From FACHB-T130 sp042747725 (lineage in GTDB: Bacteria; Cyanobacteriota; Cyanobacteriia; Cyanobacteriales; FACHB-T130): a stretch of 64,000 nucleotides of DNA. This document shows, one piece after another, positions 34,990 through 44,500 of this stretch (position 1 is its first letter; every line of letters starts with the position of its first letter). The translations under genes and the position numbers were made by a program. The notes beneath the pieces were generated by a model. It had not been told where the DNA came from, ran no database searches, and was given only the letters and a program-made list of their open reading frames with translations. The stretch is taken from assembly GCF_042747725.1 (NCBI RefSeq), contig NZ_JBHZGO010000030.1, positions 147,783-211,782 of the forward strand, written 5' to 3'.

Positions 34990-36246
34990 TTGTCTCGTCG
35001 CTACCTATTTACCTCTGAATCGGTTACTGAAGGTCATCCCGATAAAATCTGCGATCAGATTTCTGACACAATTTTAGATGCGCTACTGACACAAGACCCC
35101 AGCAGCCGCGTCGCCGCAGAAGTCGTCGTCAACACCGGGTTAGTGCTAATCACGGGTGAAATCACCACCAAAGCTCAAGTAAATTTCGTTAATTTAGCCC
35201 GGAAAAAGATTGCAGAAATCGGCTACACCGATGCTGACAATGGCTTCTCTGCCAACAGCTGCTCAGTCTTGGTTGCCTTGGATGAACAATCCCCAGATAT
35301 TGCCCAAGGTGTTACCACCGCCCAGGAAACCCGCGAACAAGCCAGCGACGACCAATTAGACGCCATTGGAGCTGGCGATCAAGGCATCATGTTTGGTTTC
35401 GCCTGCAACGAGACACCGGAACTGATGCCTTTGCCGATCAGTTTGGCACACCGGATTTCTCGCCGCCTTGGAGCCGTTCGGAAAACTGGACAATTGCCTT
35501 ACCTGCGTCCGGATGGCAAAACTCAAGTCACGGTCATCTATGAAGATGGCAAACCCGTTGGGATTGACACCATCCTGATTTCCACCCAGCACACCGCCAA
35601 CATTGGTGACATCACCGAGCAATCCGCAGTCCAAGCCAAGATTAAAGAAGATTTGTGGGCGGCGGTTGTACAACCCGTTTTTGCGGATATGGCTATTCAG
35701 CCAGACGACCAAACCCGCTTTCTTGTCAACCCCACCGGCAAATTCGTCATCGGGGGACCTCAAGGCGACTCTGGTCTCACCGGGCGGAAAATTATTGTTG
35801 ATACCTATGGCGGCTACTCCCGTCATGGTGGCGGTGCCTTCTCCGGAAAAGACCCGACAAAAGTAGACCGCAGTGCGGCTTACGCTTGTCGCTATGTGGC
35901 TAAAAACATTGTGGCGGCTGGCTTGGCAGAAAAATGCGAAGTCCAGTTGAGCTATGCAATTGGCGTCGCTCGACCCGTCAGTATTTTGGTAGAAACCTTC
36001 GGTACCGGCAAGGTAGATGATGAGCGCTTACTGGAACTGGTGAAACAGCACTTTGAATTGCGTCCGGCGGGGATTCTCCAAGAATTCAATTTATGTTACC
36101 TTCCAAGCGATCGCGGCGGTCGTTTCTACCAAGATGTCGCTGCTTATGGTCACTTTGGACGGACGGATTTAGATTTACCTTGGGAACAAACTGACAAAGC
36201 AGCACTCCTGCGAGAAGCAATGACCGAGTGTGAAGCGACTGCTTAA
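34990..36246 (+). CDS. metK: S-adenosylmethionine synthetase
   Basis: Makes S-adenosylmethionine from methionine and ATP in the cytoplasm, as a tetramer. The start is TTG 34990 (M-S-R-R-Y-L-F-T-S-E-S-V), chosen by the ribosome-binding site, giving 418 residues, the normal length. Signature motifs are E-G-H-P-D-K-I-C-D-Q-I-S-D, G-A-G-D-Q-G-I-M-F-G, and G-G-G-A-F-S-G-K-D-P-T-K-V-D-R-S. No S-adenosylmethionine riboswitch is recognisable in the 150 bases upstream. A clear terminator follows, so it is probably monocistronic. Confidence 0.98.
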   Translation: MSRRYLFTSESVTEGHPDKICDQISDTILDALLTQDPSSRVAAEVVVNTGLVLITGEITTKAQVNFVNLARKKIAEIGYTDADNGFSANSCSVLVALDEQSPDIAQGVTTAQETREQASDDQLDAIGAGDQGIMFGFACNETPELMPLPISLAHRISRRLGAVRKTGQLPYLRPDGKTQVTVIYEDGKPVGIDTILISTQHTANIGDITEQSAVQAKIKEDLWAAVVQPVFADMAIQPDDQTRFLVNPTGKFVIGGPQGDSGLTGRKIIVDTYGGYSRHGGGAFSGKDPTKVDRSAAYACRYVAKNIVAAGLAEKCEVQLSYAIGVARPVSILVETFGTGKVDDERLLELVKQHFELRPAGILQEFNLCYLPSDRGGRFYQDVAAYGHFGRTDLDLPWEQTDKAALLREAMTECEATA

Positions 36247-36283
36247 CCATTTTATTTCAAGCACCTGAATACCTCTAAGGTTA

Positions 36284-36334
36284 AAGCCGGAGAGATGCTT
36301 GCTTTGAAAAAAGCAGTTTCCTCTCGGCTTTTTT
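36284..36334 (+). terminator. Terminator after metK
   Basis: AAGCCG(G)AGAG near 36284-36294 pairs with CTCTCGGCTT (36321-36330) and is followed by TTTTTT. An internal GCTTGCTTT...AAAAAAGC stem sits in the loop. Confidence 0.75.
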
Positions 36335-36414
36335 GTGAGGGTCAGCAAAAAAGCTTGGATGAAAAAACTTAAAATCTTCTCAGCTAATTTTCAACTAAAT
36401 AAAATGACCGCTTG

Positions 36415-38022
36415 ATGAGAAGTCAAATGCTTAAAAGCTCTCGCCTACAGGCATTATTGCCCTATTTGACCTTGTTGCTTTGGTCAGTCCCTTTATTGCT
36501 ATTCAGTCACGAACAGCAAAGCCTAATGGCGCATGACGAGGGACTTTACTCTTGGCGAGCCAAATTGATGGTGGAGTCTGGCAACTGGTTAAAGCCCTCT
36601 ATCGCTAATTATGGTAAAACTCCCGGCTCCTATTGGTTGATTGCCAGTTCGTTCTCGCTGTTCGGCATTAGTGAGGCAACTGCGCGACTACCGAGCATCG
36701 TTGCTGGTATTATTAGCGTGCTACTGGTCTATGAAATTGGGACAATTCTGTTAAGCAAACGAGCCGCCTGGTTAGCAGCGGCAATTCTAAGTATTGAGTT
36801 TTTTTGGTTTCAATATAGTCGCTTAGCGGTTCCAGATGTGCCGATGGTTTGCATGGCACTTTTGGGGATTTGGTCTTTATTAAAAGCTGAATTACATCCA
36901 AAATATCGGAGTTTTTGGAGCTTTGTCGCCGGTGTAAGTTTGGGTCTGGGCTTCTTAATCAGAAGCTATATGATTTTTTTGCCAGCGATCGCTCTGTTGC
37001 CTTATCTGATTTGGGAGCATCGTCGTCACAGACATCTCTCGAATCCCATGCTTTATTTAGGCTTTGCAGTTGGCTTCAGCCCGACAATAGGCTGGCTTTT
37101 GAATGGCTGGCTGCACTATGGCAAAGCTACTTTTAAGGAATTGTTTTGGTTTATTTTCAGGCTTAGCTCCGATGAAAGTGATGGAAATACTTGGTCTTAC
37201 TATTTTTGGAATATTCCAGCAAAAGCGTTTCCTTGGCCTTTTTTCAGTCTGTTAGGCATAGGCATTTGTTTACGAAATCTACTTCCTCGACAGCAGCTAA
37301 TATTAGTTGTCCTTCCTCTGATTCTATTTATAGAACTAAGTTTTTTCTCGACTCGTTTGCCCCATTATGCCTTGGCTCTTTATCCTTTTGTGGCTTTGTT
37401 GGCAGGACTGGCTTTGGATTGGCTTGCCAGAATTTATGAGGACAAATTGCCGCAAAAATGGCTTCCGCAGAATCTCAGTTATGCCTTTGGGGGGTTAGCT
37501 TGTTTGCTGGTGTTAGCAGGTTTGGCGTTGTATAGTGGCTTCCCGATTCCTGGTGTGAAAGGGGACGCACAAATGCAAAAGTATGGAGCGATCGCTTTTG
37601 GGTTGGGGTTGGGTTGGCTAATGTTACCAGTGGTGTGGATGGGTCGTTATTATGGCAAGAAGTTTTTAACGGCTCGTTATTGGTTAGCAGCTTGGTTAGT
37701 AGGACCTTGGTTCGCTTTAGCTGTAGCTGGAAGCACTGGTTTAATCGGAGATTACAACCCTGAGATCAAGACATTATTGCAGCAGCCTGAAATTGCCGCT
37801 GTGTTACAAACTCATCCAATTAATTGGATCAGAGGAACGGGAAAAACGGGAGTGCTACTATGCTTTTACACTCCCGATTTAGCGAAACAGGTTAAACAAG
37901 TTTCAGAGCTGCAACCGTCTAGCTACGCTTGGATTAGGTCAGAACAACTCGCCAATTCATCCTCTCCTTACCGACCGATCGGGAAAGTTCGAGAGTGGCA
38001 ACTAATTCAAGTATTGCAGTAA
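36415..38022 (+). CDS. GT39/ArnT-like membrane glycosyltransferase
   Basis: A 535-residue polytopic protein of the GT-C (PMT/ArnT) superfamily, which transfers sugars from lipid-linked donors on the outer face of the cytoplasmic membrane. ATG 36415 follows a TTG by one codon. The first extracytoplasmic loop has the catalytic-type acidic motif in M-A-H-D-E-G-L-Y-S-W-R-A, then Y-G-K-T-P-G-S-Y-W-L. About eleven hydrophobic segments follow (for example GIISVLLVYEIGTILL, VSLGLGFLIRSYMIFLP). A second conserved block is F-S-T-R-L-P-H-Y-A-L-A-L-Y-P near residue 306. A small soluble tail begins near residue 455. The acceptor (lipid or protein) is unknown. Confidence 0.88.
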   Translation: MRSQMLKSSRLQALLPYLTLLLWSVPLLLFSHEQQSLMAHDEGLYSWRAKLMVESGNWLKPSIANYGKTPGSYWLIASSFSLFGISEATARLPSIVAGIISVLLVYEIGTILLSKRAAWLAAAILSIEFFWFQYSRLAVPDVPMVCMALLGIWSLLKAELHPKYRSFWSFVAGVSLGLGFLIRSYMIFLPAIALLPYLIWEHRRHRHLSNPMLYLGFAVGFSPTIGWLLNGWLHYGKATFKELFWFIFRLSSDESDGNTWSYYFWNIPAKAFPWPFFSLLGIGICLRNLLPRQQLILVVLPLILFIELSFFSTRLPHYALALYPFVALLAGLALDWLARIYEDKLPQKWLPQNLSYAFGGLACLLVLAGLALYSGFPIPGVKGDAQMQKYGAIAFGLGLGWLMLPVVWMGRYYGKKFLTARYWLAAWLVGPWFALAVAGSTGLIGDYNPEIKTLLQQPEIAAVLQTHPINWIRGTGKTGVLLCFYTPDLAKQVKQVSELQPSSYAWIRSEQLANSSSPYRPIGKVREWQLIQVLQ

Positions 38023-38072
38023 GCGATCGCTACAGCTTCATTAGTGTTTAAAGTTCATTCAGGTCAGCACAG

Positions 38073-38456
38073 ATGCAGGGATGGAAACAACAGCTCCATC
38101 AGTTGAAAAAAGAAACCTACGCTATCTACTTGGCTTGTAAAGATGCCAGAGTTCCTTGGTATGCGAGGATATTAGCTGGTTTTATCGTCGCCTATGCTTT
38201 CAGCCCGATTGACCTAATTCCAGATTTTATCCCAGTTATTGGTTATCTAGACGATCTAATTATTGTGCCGGTGGGAATTTGGCTGGTACTGAAGATGATT
38301 CCCCCGGCGGTAATGGCGGATTGTCGGGAAAGAGCAACAACCGCGATCGCTGAAGATAAACCCACGAACTGGATCGCTGCTGCTATCATCGTAGCTATCT
38401 GGTTTGGGTTAGGGATTTTAGCTGTGATTTGGATTGGACGCATCCTCAAACGTTAA
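38073..38456 (+). CDS. YkvA-family (DUF1232) small membrane protein
   Basis: A 127-residue protein with an N-terminal basic helix (residues 1-22), then the DUF1232 signature W-Y-A-R-I-L-A-G-F-I-V-A-Y-A-F-S-P-I-D-L-I-P-D-F, read in two parts, continuing V-I-G-Y-L-D-D-L-I-I-V-P. A second hydrophobic segment lies at about 100-122 (I-A-A-A-I-I-V-A-I-W-F-G-L-G). The family is widespread and of unknown function. It is 50 bases downstream of the glycosyltransferase and may share its transcript. It is convergent with the SIMPL gene, with eight bases between the stops. Confidence 0.88.
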   Translation: MQGWKQQLHQLKKETYAIYLACKDARVPWYARILAGFIVAYAFSPIDLIPDFIPVIGYLDDLIIVPVGIWLVLKMIPPAVMADCRERATTAIAEDKPTNWIAAAIIVAIWFGLGILAVIWIGRILKR

Positions 38457-38464
38457 GCTGCTCT

Positions 38465-39211
38465 TTAATAGCGAATTTGCAGAGTAACGGATGAAATAAC
38501 CTTTTGTTCGCCACCCACAACCGGCGTGTCAGCAGATTTCTGATTTCGAGATGATAATAAATCCTGCTCGGATGCTACTAATGGCTGCGGCGGATTGGCT
38601 CCATTGATTTGGATGCTGACAATTTCTCGCTGATTGAGAGCGAGTGCCCCCAAAGCTGATGCCGCTTGCTTTTGGGCATCTTCGGAGGCTTCCTTAATAG
38701 CTTCCTGTTGAGCCTGCGCGATCGCTTCATCCGCAGCAACAAGACTAACGCCATCAATTCGCGTTGCACCGGCTTTGATGGCTTCATCTAACAGCGTCCC
38801 GGCTTTTTCATTGTCAATCCGAAAACTTACAATGTTGGTGCCGATATATCCATTGAGGGTTTGCTTACCGTCTTTGAAACTATAGTTAGGGGCGAGAGTA
38901 ATCCCAGTCGTTTTCAGTTTTTCGACCTGACGGGATTTCAGCAGTTCCACTACCGCAGAAGAGCGTTGGGCTACTTGTTGCTGAACTTCCTGAGAAGTTT
39001 TTCCCTGAACTTCAACACCCAAACGTGCTTGCGTTATCGTTGTGGGAATGCTGACATCTCCTTTTCCGGAGACAGTGAGGGTTCTGGGTAGTTTCTCAAG
39101 CGTCGGGGCAGATTGGCAGGCAGTCAGGCTGAGGATACCCAGCGCTAAAGAGAGAATTTTTACACGATTCCAGGGATTCGACTTAGAACTACACGGGAGA
39201 GAGCGATTCAT
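38465..39211 (-). CDS. SIMPL-domain (DUF541) lipoprotein
   Basis: ATG 39211 gives 248 residues (M-N-R-S-L-P-C-S). The leader has a hydrophobic core and a lipobox L-T-A-C near residue 33, so it is predicted to be a membrane-anchored periplasmic lipoprotein. The DUF541/SIMPL domain spans about residues 48-245: L-T-V-S-G-K-G-D-V-S-I-P-T-T, then G-I-T-L-A-P-N-Y-S-F-K-D-G-K-Q, then I-S-S-V-T-L-Q-I-R-Y at the end. Members are linked to oxidative-stress or envelope functions, but the mechanism is unknown. GTG 39223 upstream is an alternative start. Confidence 0.88.
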   Translation of the reverse strand: MNRSLPCSSKSNPWNRVKILSLALGILSLTACQSAPTLEKLPRTLTVSGKGDVSIPTTITQARLGVEVQGKTSQEVQQQVAQRSSAVVELLKSRQVEKLKTTGITLAPNYSFKDGKQTLNGYIGTNIVSFRIDNEKAGTLLDEAIKAGATRIDGVSLVAADEAIAQAQQEAIKEASEDAQKQAASALGALALNQREIVSIQINGANPPQPLVASEQDLLSSRNQKSADTPVVGGEQKVISSVTLQIRY

Positions 39212-39337
39212 ATTTTGGAACACAATTAATCTCGTGTTCCTAATCTGGCACTGTAGCTTTCGAGTAGTGCTTTAGGTTACATTTTTGGAAACTTAACTCC
39301 TTCCCTCGATCTTGTTTAAAAGCCGATGTAAAGTAGA

Positions 39338-39453
39338 CAGGACTCGCCGCACATCACCACATAGTAAGGGCGAACCGACAGGTCGGCGCTTCGCTATCGC
39401 AGGGGAATTGAACCCGAAAAAACGCTATCTGTATAAGCTTTGCGTAAGTCCTG
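39338..39453 (-). mobile_element. MITE-like element, copy 2, with nested palindromic insert
   Basis: Inverted relative to copies 1 and 3. It begins CAGGACTCGCCGCA, a diverged end, and finishes TTTGCGTAAGTCCTG. The shared interior is readable (CACCACATAGTAAGGGCGAAC, GAATTGAACCCGAAAAAACGC, each shortened here, then TATAAGCTT). It is 116 bp instead of about 93 because a 31-bp palindromic sequence (39370-39400) interrupts it. Confidence 0.7.
39370..39400. repeat. Small palindromic repeat, copy A
   Basis: GCGAACCGACAGGTCGGCGC plus TTCGCTATCGC. It is partly self-complementary (GCGAACCGAC against GTCGG-CGC-TTCGC). The same sequence with one extra A is at 53980-54011, inside the hom gene. Confidence 0.85.
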
Positions 39454-39579
39454 GTAGATTGGCTCAGCTGTGGTGCTGTTATAAAAGAAGTGGAGCTAAG
39501 TGTCGATCGAGACTGAACCCGATCTGACTGGCTAGGTTGATTTGGTCATTTTTAGCGGCAAGGCAAGGAATTTCTGCTG

Positions 39580-41364
39580 ATGCAACCTCAAGAGCCAACC
39601 GCTTCTGACGACAACACAGACCAAAAAGTTTTAGCTACTCAGCAGCTCTCGACCGAGAGCCGCTTGCTAAAATATCTCTTACCTTGGAAACCGAGAGCCG
39701 GTTCTTGGCGCATCCACCAAAAGATTGGCTACGGGTATTTCCTCGCAATTGCGATTGGCTTTTTCGGTTCGTTGGCTGGGTTGGTAATCGCGGACTACTA
39801 CCAGGGACAAGGAGTCAAGCAACTCAATGATGCCCACATGCAAGCACAACTGCTGGGAAACTTTAAGGATGCAGTTGTCGGGGTGCAATTACATGGTTCG
39901 CATTTAGCGGCTGTACTAGAGGATTCACAACAGCTGCAATCGGAAAAAGCGCAATTTTTTGACTGTGTTGCCAGAACTAAGAAGTTGAGGCTAGAAATTG
40001 AACGCTTTATCAAGAGCAACCCTGCCTGGTTAGCAGCAACCCCCGACACGATACAGGCATTATTGCAGGCTTACACGACTACTTTAGACTCCTACGTTCA
40101 GCAAACTGAGTCCAGCTTGCAACAAATTGACCGATTGCAATTGCAGTCAGAGGAGGTTGAGTCAGCGCGACGGCAACTACTAATGCTTGTCCGTGGGGAG
40201 TCAGCGATCGCCTTAGAGCGCTTAAATGCACAATTGAGCAACATCCTTGACATGGCTCAAAAGCAGGAGCAGCAAGGGGGAGAAGTCATGGAGGATGCTC
40301 AAGGACTGGAGAAACTAATTATTATCCTGAGTATGCTTTTATCGGTAGCGATCGCCGGGACGATGGCGCTGCGTACCAGTCGCGCGATCGCCAAGCCAGT
40401 CGTCATGGTTACTCAGGTGGCTCAGCAGGTGGCAAGAGAATCTAATTTTGATCTGCGTGCCCCCGTCACAACCGATGATGAAATTGGGTCATTAGCCACT
40501 TCTCTCAATCATCTCATCGCACGGGTATCCGAGCGTACCCAAGAATTGCAACAAGCCAAAGAACTAGCTGAAGCTTCTAGTAGTTCCAAAAGTCAGTTTC
40601 TGGCGAATATGAGCCACGAGCTGCGTACACCCTTGAATGCCATCATTAACTTGAGCCAACTTCTCGAAGAAGATGCCCAGGATCTCGGCTTAAGCGATGA
40701 GGATTTTATTAGCGATCTTCAATCAATTAACTCTGCTGGCAAACATCTGCTGGCACTGATTAACGACATCCTCGACTTGTCGAAGATTGAAGCCGGGAAA
40801 ATGACTTTCTACCCGGAGACGTTTGATATCAAAACGTTGATTATTAGCGTTGTCATTACAGTAAAACCGTTGGTAGAAAAGAATGGAAATGTCTTAGAGG
40901 TTCATTGTGACGAGCATCTGGGCACCATGTACGCCGATCAGACTAAGGTGCGGCAGGTATTGTTTAATCTGCTCTCCAATGCCGCCAAGTTTACGCAGCA
41001 AGGTAGAGTGACGCTGACTGTTCAGAAGGATGAAGGTGCGATCGCCCAGAGTCAACTATCAGCAGCAAATCTAAAAAGCAGAAACTCTGATTCATCCTTC
41101 ACCCTACATCCTTCATCCTTAAAAACCTCCTTCATCCTTTTTCGGGTCGCCGATACTGGGATTGGTATCTCGGATGAACAACAACAGCAATTGTTTCAAG
41201 CCTTCATGCAAGGAGATGCCTCGACTACGAAAAAGTATGGCGGTACTGGACTGGGGTTGGCGATTAGCCGCCACTTCTGCCAGATGATGGGTGGTGACAT
41301 TACTGTAAAAAGTCAGGAAGGGATGGGGTCTAGTTTCACGGTTCGCCTACCCGTTAGCTTATAA
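39580..41364 (+). CDS. Membrane sensor histidine kinase
   Basis: A 594-residue two-component sensor, ATG 39580 with AAGGAA upstream. Membrane segments lie at about residues 45-70 and 246-266, enclosing an extracytoplasmic helical sensor of about 175 residues. A HAMP linker spans about 270-325 (S-R-A-I-A-K-P-V-V-M-V-T, D-D-E-I-G-S-L-A). The HisKA domain has S-H-E-L-R-T-P-L-N with the phospho-accepting His346. The HATPase domain has the N box N-L-L-S-N-A-A-K-F-T, the G1 box V-A-D-T-G-I-G-I and the G2 box Y-G-G-T-G-L-G-L-A. Residues about 488-518, between N and G1 boxes, hold a Ser-rich insertion (F-T-L-H-P-S-S-L-K-T-S-F-I-L) that looks repeat-derived. No response regulator is adjacent. Confidence 0.93.
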   Translation: MQPQEPTASDDNTDQKVLATQQLSTESRLLKYLLPWKPRAGSWRIHQKIGYGYFLAIAIGFFGSLAGLVIADYYQGQGVKQLNDAHMQAQLLGNFKDAVVGVQLHGSHLAAVLEDSQQLQSEKAQFFDCVARTKKLRLEIERFIKSNPAWLAATPDTIQALLQAYTTTLDSYVQQTESSLQQIDRLQLQSEEVESARRQLLMLVRGESAIALERLNAQLSNILDMAQKQEQQGGEVMEDAQGLEKLIIILSMLLSVAIAGTMALRTSRAIAKPVVMVTQVAQQVARESNFDLRAPVTTDDEIGSLATSLNHLIARVSERTQELQQAKELAEASSSSKSQFLANMSHELRTPLNAIINLSQLLEEDAQDLGLSDEDFISDLQSINSAGKHLLALINDILDLSKIEAGKMTFYPETFDIKTLIISVVITVKPLVEKNGNVLEVHCDEHLGTMYADQTKVRQVLFNLLSNAAKFTQQGRVTLTVQKDEGAIAQSQLSAANLKSRNSDSSFTLHPSSLKTSFILFRVADTGIGISDEQQQQLFQAFMQGDASTTKKYGGTGLGLAISRHFCQMMGGDITVKSQEGMGSSFTVRLPVSL

Positions 41365-41425
41365 GGGAGTTGGAAGCAATACAGTTCGGTTAAAGCTGCA
41401 AACACCAAAATTAACGTAGGGAATG

Positions 41426-41473
41426 GTTGAGGAACGAAACCCAACAAAATATAGTTGGGTTTCGTTCCTCAAC
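41426..41473. repeat. Perfect 20-bp palindrome between convergent genes
   Basis: GTTGAGGAACGAAACCCAAC (41426-41445) and its exact reverse complement (41454-41473) with an eight-base AT loop. It lies between the kinase and CHAT genes, which converge, and could fold in both transcripts as a bidirectional terminator. Related fragments occur near 6195-6220. Confidence 0.85.
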
Positions 41474-41580
41474 CCAACTTACAATTATTGTTAACTACAT
41501 CAACAAAGTCCATCTTGAATGTTGGGAAAAATACAGGAAGATTTTGGCTAAAGCGCACTTTTATAGGTGCTATTATTCTG

Positions 41581-44500
41581 TTAATTCCACTCGCCTTGCA
41601 GCACGAAAGCTGCCCAGTAATAGGGTGATTTCCATTCCGTTTTTTGCCACATTTCTATCTGTGCTGCTCTCAGCGCCGCTGCGGGCTGTAGATTTTTTTC
41701 CAGCATTCCTTGATAAAATTTGGTCATCAACTCGGATGTTGCGCGATCGCTGACACTCCACAAACTCACCACCACTCGTGGCGCACCAGCATACATAAAG
41801 CCGCGTGTCAAGCCCACTAATCCTTCGCCTTTGACTTCTTCACCTAATCCTGTTTCGCAGGCACTCAGCACTACCAGTTCTGCTGGCAAGTTGAGATTGA
41901 AAACATCGTGCAGTCGCAAAAAACCATTCTGCGATTCGCCTTTTTCATCTAGCAGCGACAGCACCACCCCTGATAACTCTGGATGCACGCTGTTGAGGAT
42001 GCCATGAGTGGCAAAATGCACGATCCGGTACTGGCTGAGTTCTGGGTTGGTAGCGATCGCGCGATTAGCAGCAAAGTCAAACGCTTGCAATCGCTCTGTT
42101 GTAGGGACTAGCGCCAAAATCTTTTCGGCTTCCTGTCGGGTGAAGGGCAAGCGATTAAATGTAACATTAGCAATTCTAGCCGACCTTTCTAAGGCTAGGC
42201 GGTTGACACTGCTCTTTTCCAATTGCCTACCAGAAGCCTCCCCCAAACTTGAGTTGAGACGCGCATCGTCCTTTTCAAAAACGGGATCGGCAAGGAGTGC
42301 GATCGCTTTGGGAGCTATTTTGCGCCCGTTCAATTCTTTCCGCAACACTGCCAGCGTCGAGGCTGAGGGCAAGTTAACGATTTCGTGTTCTACTAACAGC
42401 GGCACCAAATCCTGATTCGCTCTTTCACCCCCCTTTTTAAGGGGGAAGCCAGAGGTTGCTTCGCTTTTGATTCTCCGGGGGGTTGGGGGGATCGGCAGTG
42501 CGGCGAACGGCAAATACTGCAACGCACCGTCACTGACGATGAGTAGGCGTTTATTCCCCAACTGTTGGGCAACTGGCTGCAAGAGCATCTGGCTGAGCTT
42601 GGGAACAGCTTCGGTTGAGCCGCGATTGGGAACAACCGTAACCTCAAACAGCCCTCTTTGTTCTCCCAGGTGATAGCCTCGATCGTTGAGCAGATCATAG
42701 AACTGCTTTGCTGCGGCTTCGATTTTGTTGCGTTTGGGGAGTTCGTAGCTGGTGATGCTAGTTTTAGTGACAGCCCACAGATAGCTGCGTTCTTCTCCTA
42801 AAGAGTATTCCAACAGTATCGTGTCGTCATCGAGTACCTGCTGCTGAATCTCTGCCAGTGTCAGTGGTTTTGGTTGAGTGAGTTCTGCATAGCGCGGACT
42901 GGTGGCTCGAATTTGTGCTTGAACTTGTCGATACTCTTCTAGAAGTGTTGCTGTCTCTTTTTCGAGGGCTTCTACCTGTTTATTAGTCCATTGTCCGTTC
43001 AATAGCTCGATACGGCGTTTTTCAACAGCATCGAGTTTTTGCTGCAAGGTGCGCTCTTGTTCCAGCAGCTTTGGCTCGACTCCTTGCCGAATATCAGCGT
43101 TAGCCTCTGTTAGGAGTTCCAAAAGACTGCGGGCGCGATCGCGTTCCGAGGCGTGTAGTGCCAGTGCATCGTACCCTTGAGATGGGTCTTTTTTGTGCAG
43201 TTGCATCAGCACGTCGATGTAAAACTGGTAGTAATTCTGCACGGAGGCAAAGTAGGAAGTACGCAGTTCCTGGCTGGTGACTCTGGTGCGGATGTCCTCA
43301 ACGATTTTGATGGCGGCTTCGATTTGGGTACGGGCTTCGTTGAGATTACCCTGATCGCGTTGTGTAATCGCAACGTTATAGAGTGTCTTCGCTTCCTCCG
43401 GGCGATCGCCCAACATCCGCCGCAGTGCTAATGAGCGATCGTAGGTTGAGACTGCTTTTTCGTATTGCTTCAATGAATTGTAGATCTTACCCAAGTTCCG
43501 CAGGGCATTGGCTTCACCTAGGCGATTCCCTACCTTCCTGTGTCCAGTCACTGCCTTTTGCGTGGCTTCCAGTGCTTTGGGATAATCTCCCGATGCCAGA
43601 TACACCCTGCCACTCATAACAAAGGACATGGTTTCCCCAAAGCCGTTATCCTGTTGGCGCGAGATTAAAAGGATTTGGTTAGCGGCATCAAGCGCCTTGG
43701 GATAATCCTTTAACGACTCGTAGACTACAACCATAGAAGCAAGTACAGTGGCTTGCAGCGAGAAATTGTTAGTTTGTTTTGCCGAAGCCAGCGCTTGGTT
43801 GTGATAGTCCAGCGACTTCTGATAATCTTTCGCTTTTTGGTAGACGCTGCCAATTTCCACAAGGGTCATAGCTTGCCGAGTGCGCTCGCTAATGTTTTTG
43901 AATATCTCTAGTGCTTGGTTATATGTATCGATACTGAGCTGATAATCCCCCAATGAACTGTAGACGCTAGCGATCTTGTAAAGCGTGACGGCTTGATTAT
44001 AGCGATCGTTCATCCGGCGCTGGATATCCAGGGCTTGGTTGTAAAAGTCGAGCGCCTGCTGCGGCTCACCCATTGAATTATAGATATCAGCAATTTGACG
44101 GAGGGTAGAAGCTTCCCCTTCGGCAAAGGAAATGGCACGGTGCAGCACGAGCGCTTGATTCAAAAAGTCGAGGGCTTTCTTCGTTTCCCCCAATTCATCG
44201 TAGACAAAGCTGATGTAGTAGAGAAGCAACGCTTCTTTAGGTCGGTTTCCCGCCTTTTGGTAAAGCGATCGCGCTTGGTTGTATAAGTTCAGCACTTTGG
44301 CAGGATCGCCCAATCCATCTAAGTAGTAGATGTTAGCAATACCAGTGAGAATCTCAGCTTGCTGAGAAAGGTTAAAGATTAAAGCTGTTCCAGATAGATT
44401 TCCCTGTGCTACTTGTTGGAGTTTCAGCGCTTGGTTATAGGAGTCCCGCGCCTTCTGATACTGACCCAACCCGTAGTACAGGGAGCCAATACTGCTGAGA

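Larger units (their letters stand above)
39212..39579. other. Divergent intergenic region holding MITE-like copy 2
   Basis: About 370 bases between the SIMPL gene and the histidine kinase. The main feature is the MITE-like element at 39338-39453, with a nested palindromic insert. The short ORF read across the element is not a gene. Confidence 0.7.

Noticed and set aside
41427..41753. Plus-strand 108-residue ORF after the kinase gene
   Set aside because: It starts within a palindromic repeat and is otherwise antisense to the CHAT gene.
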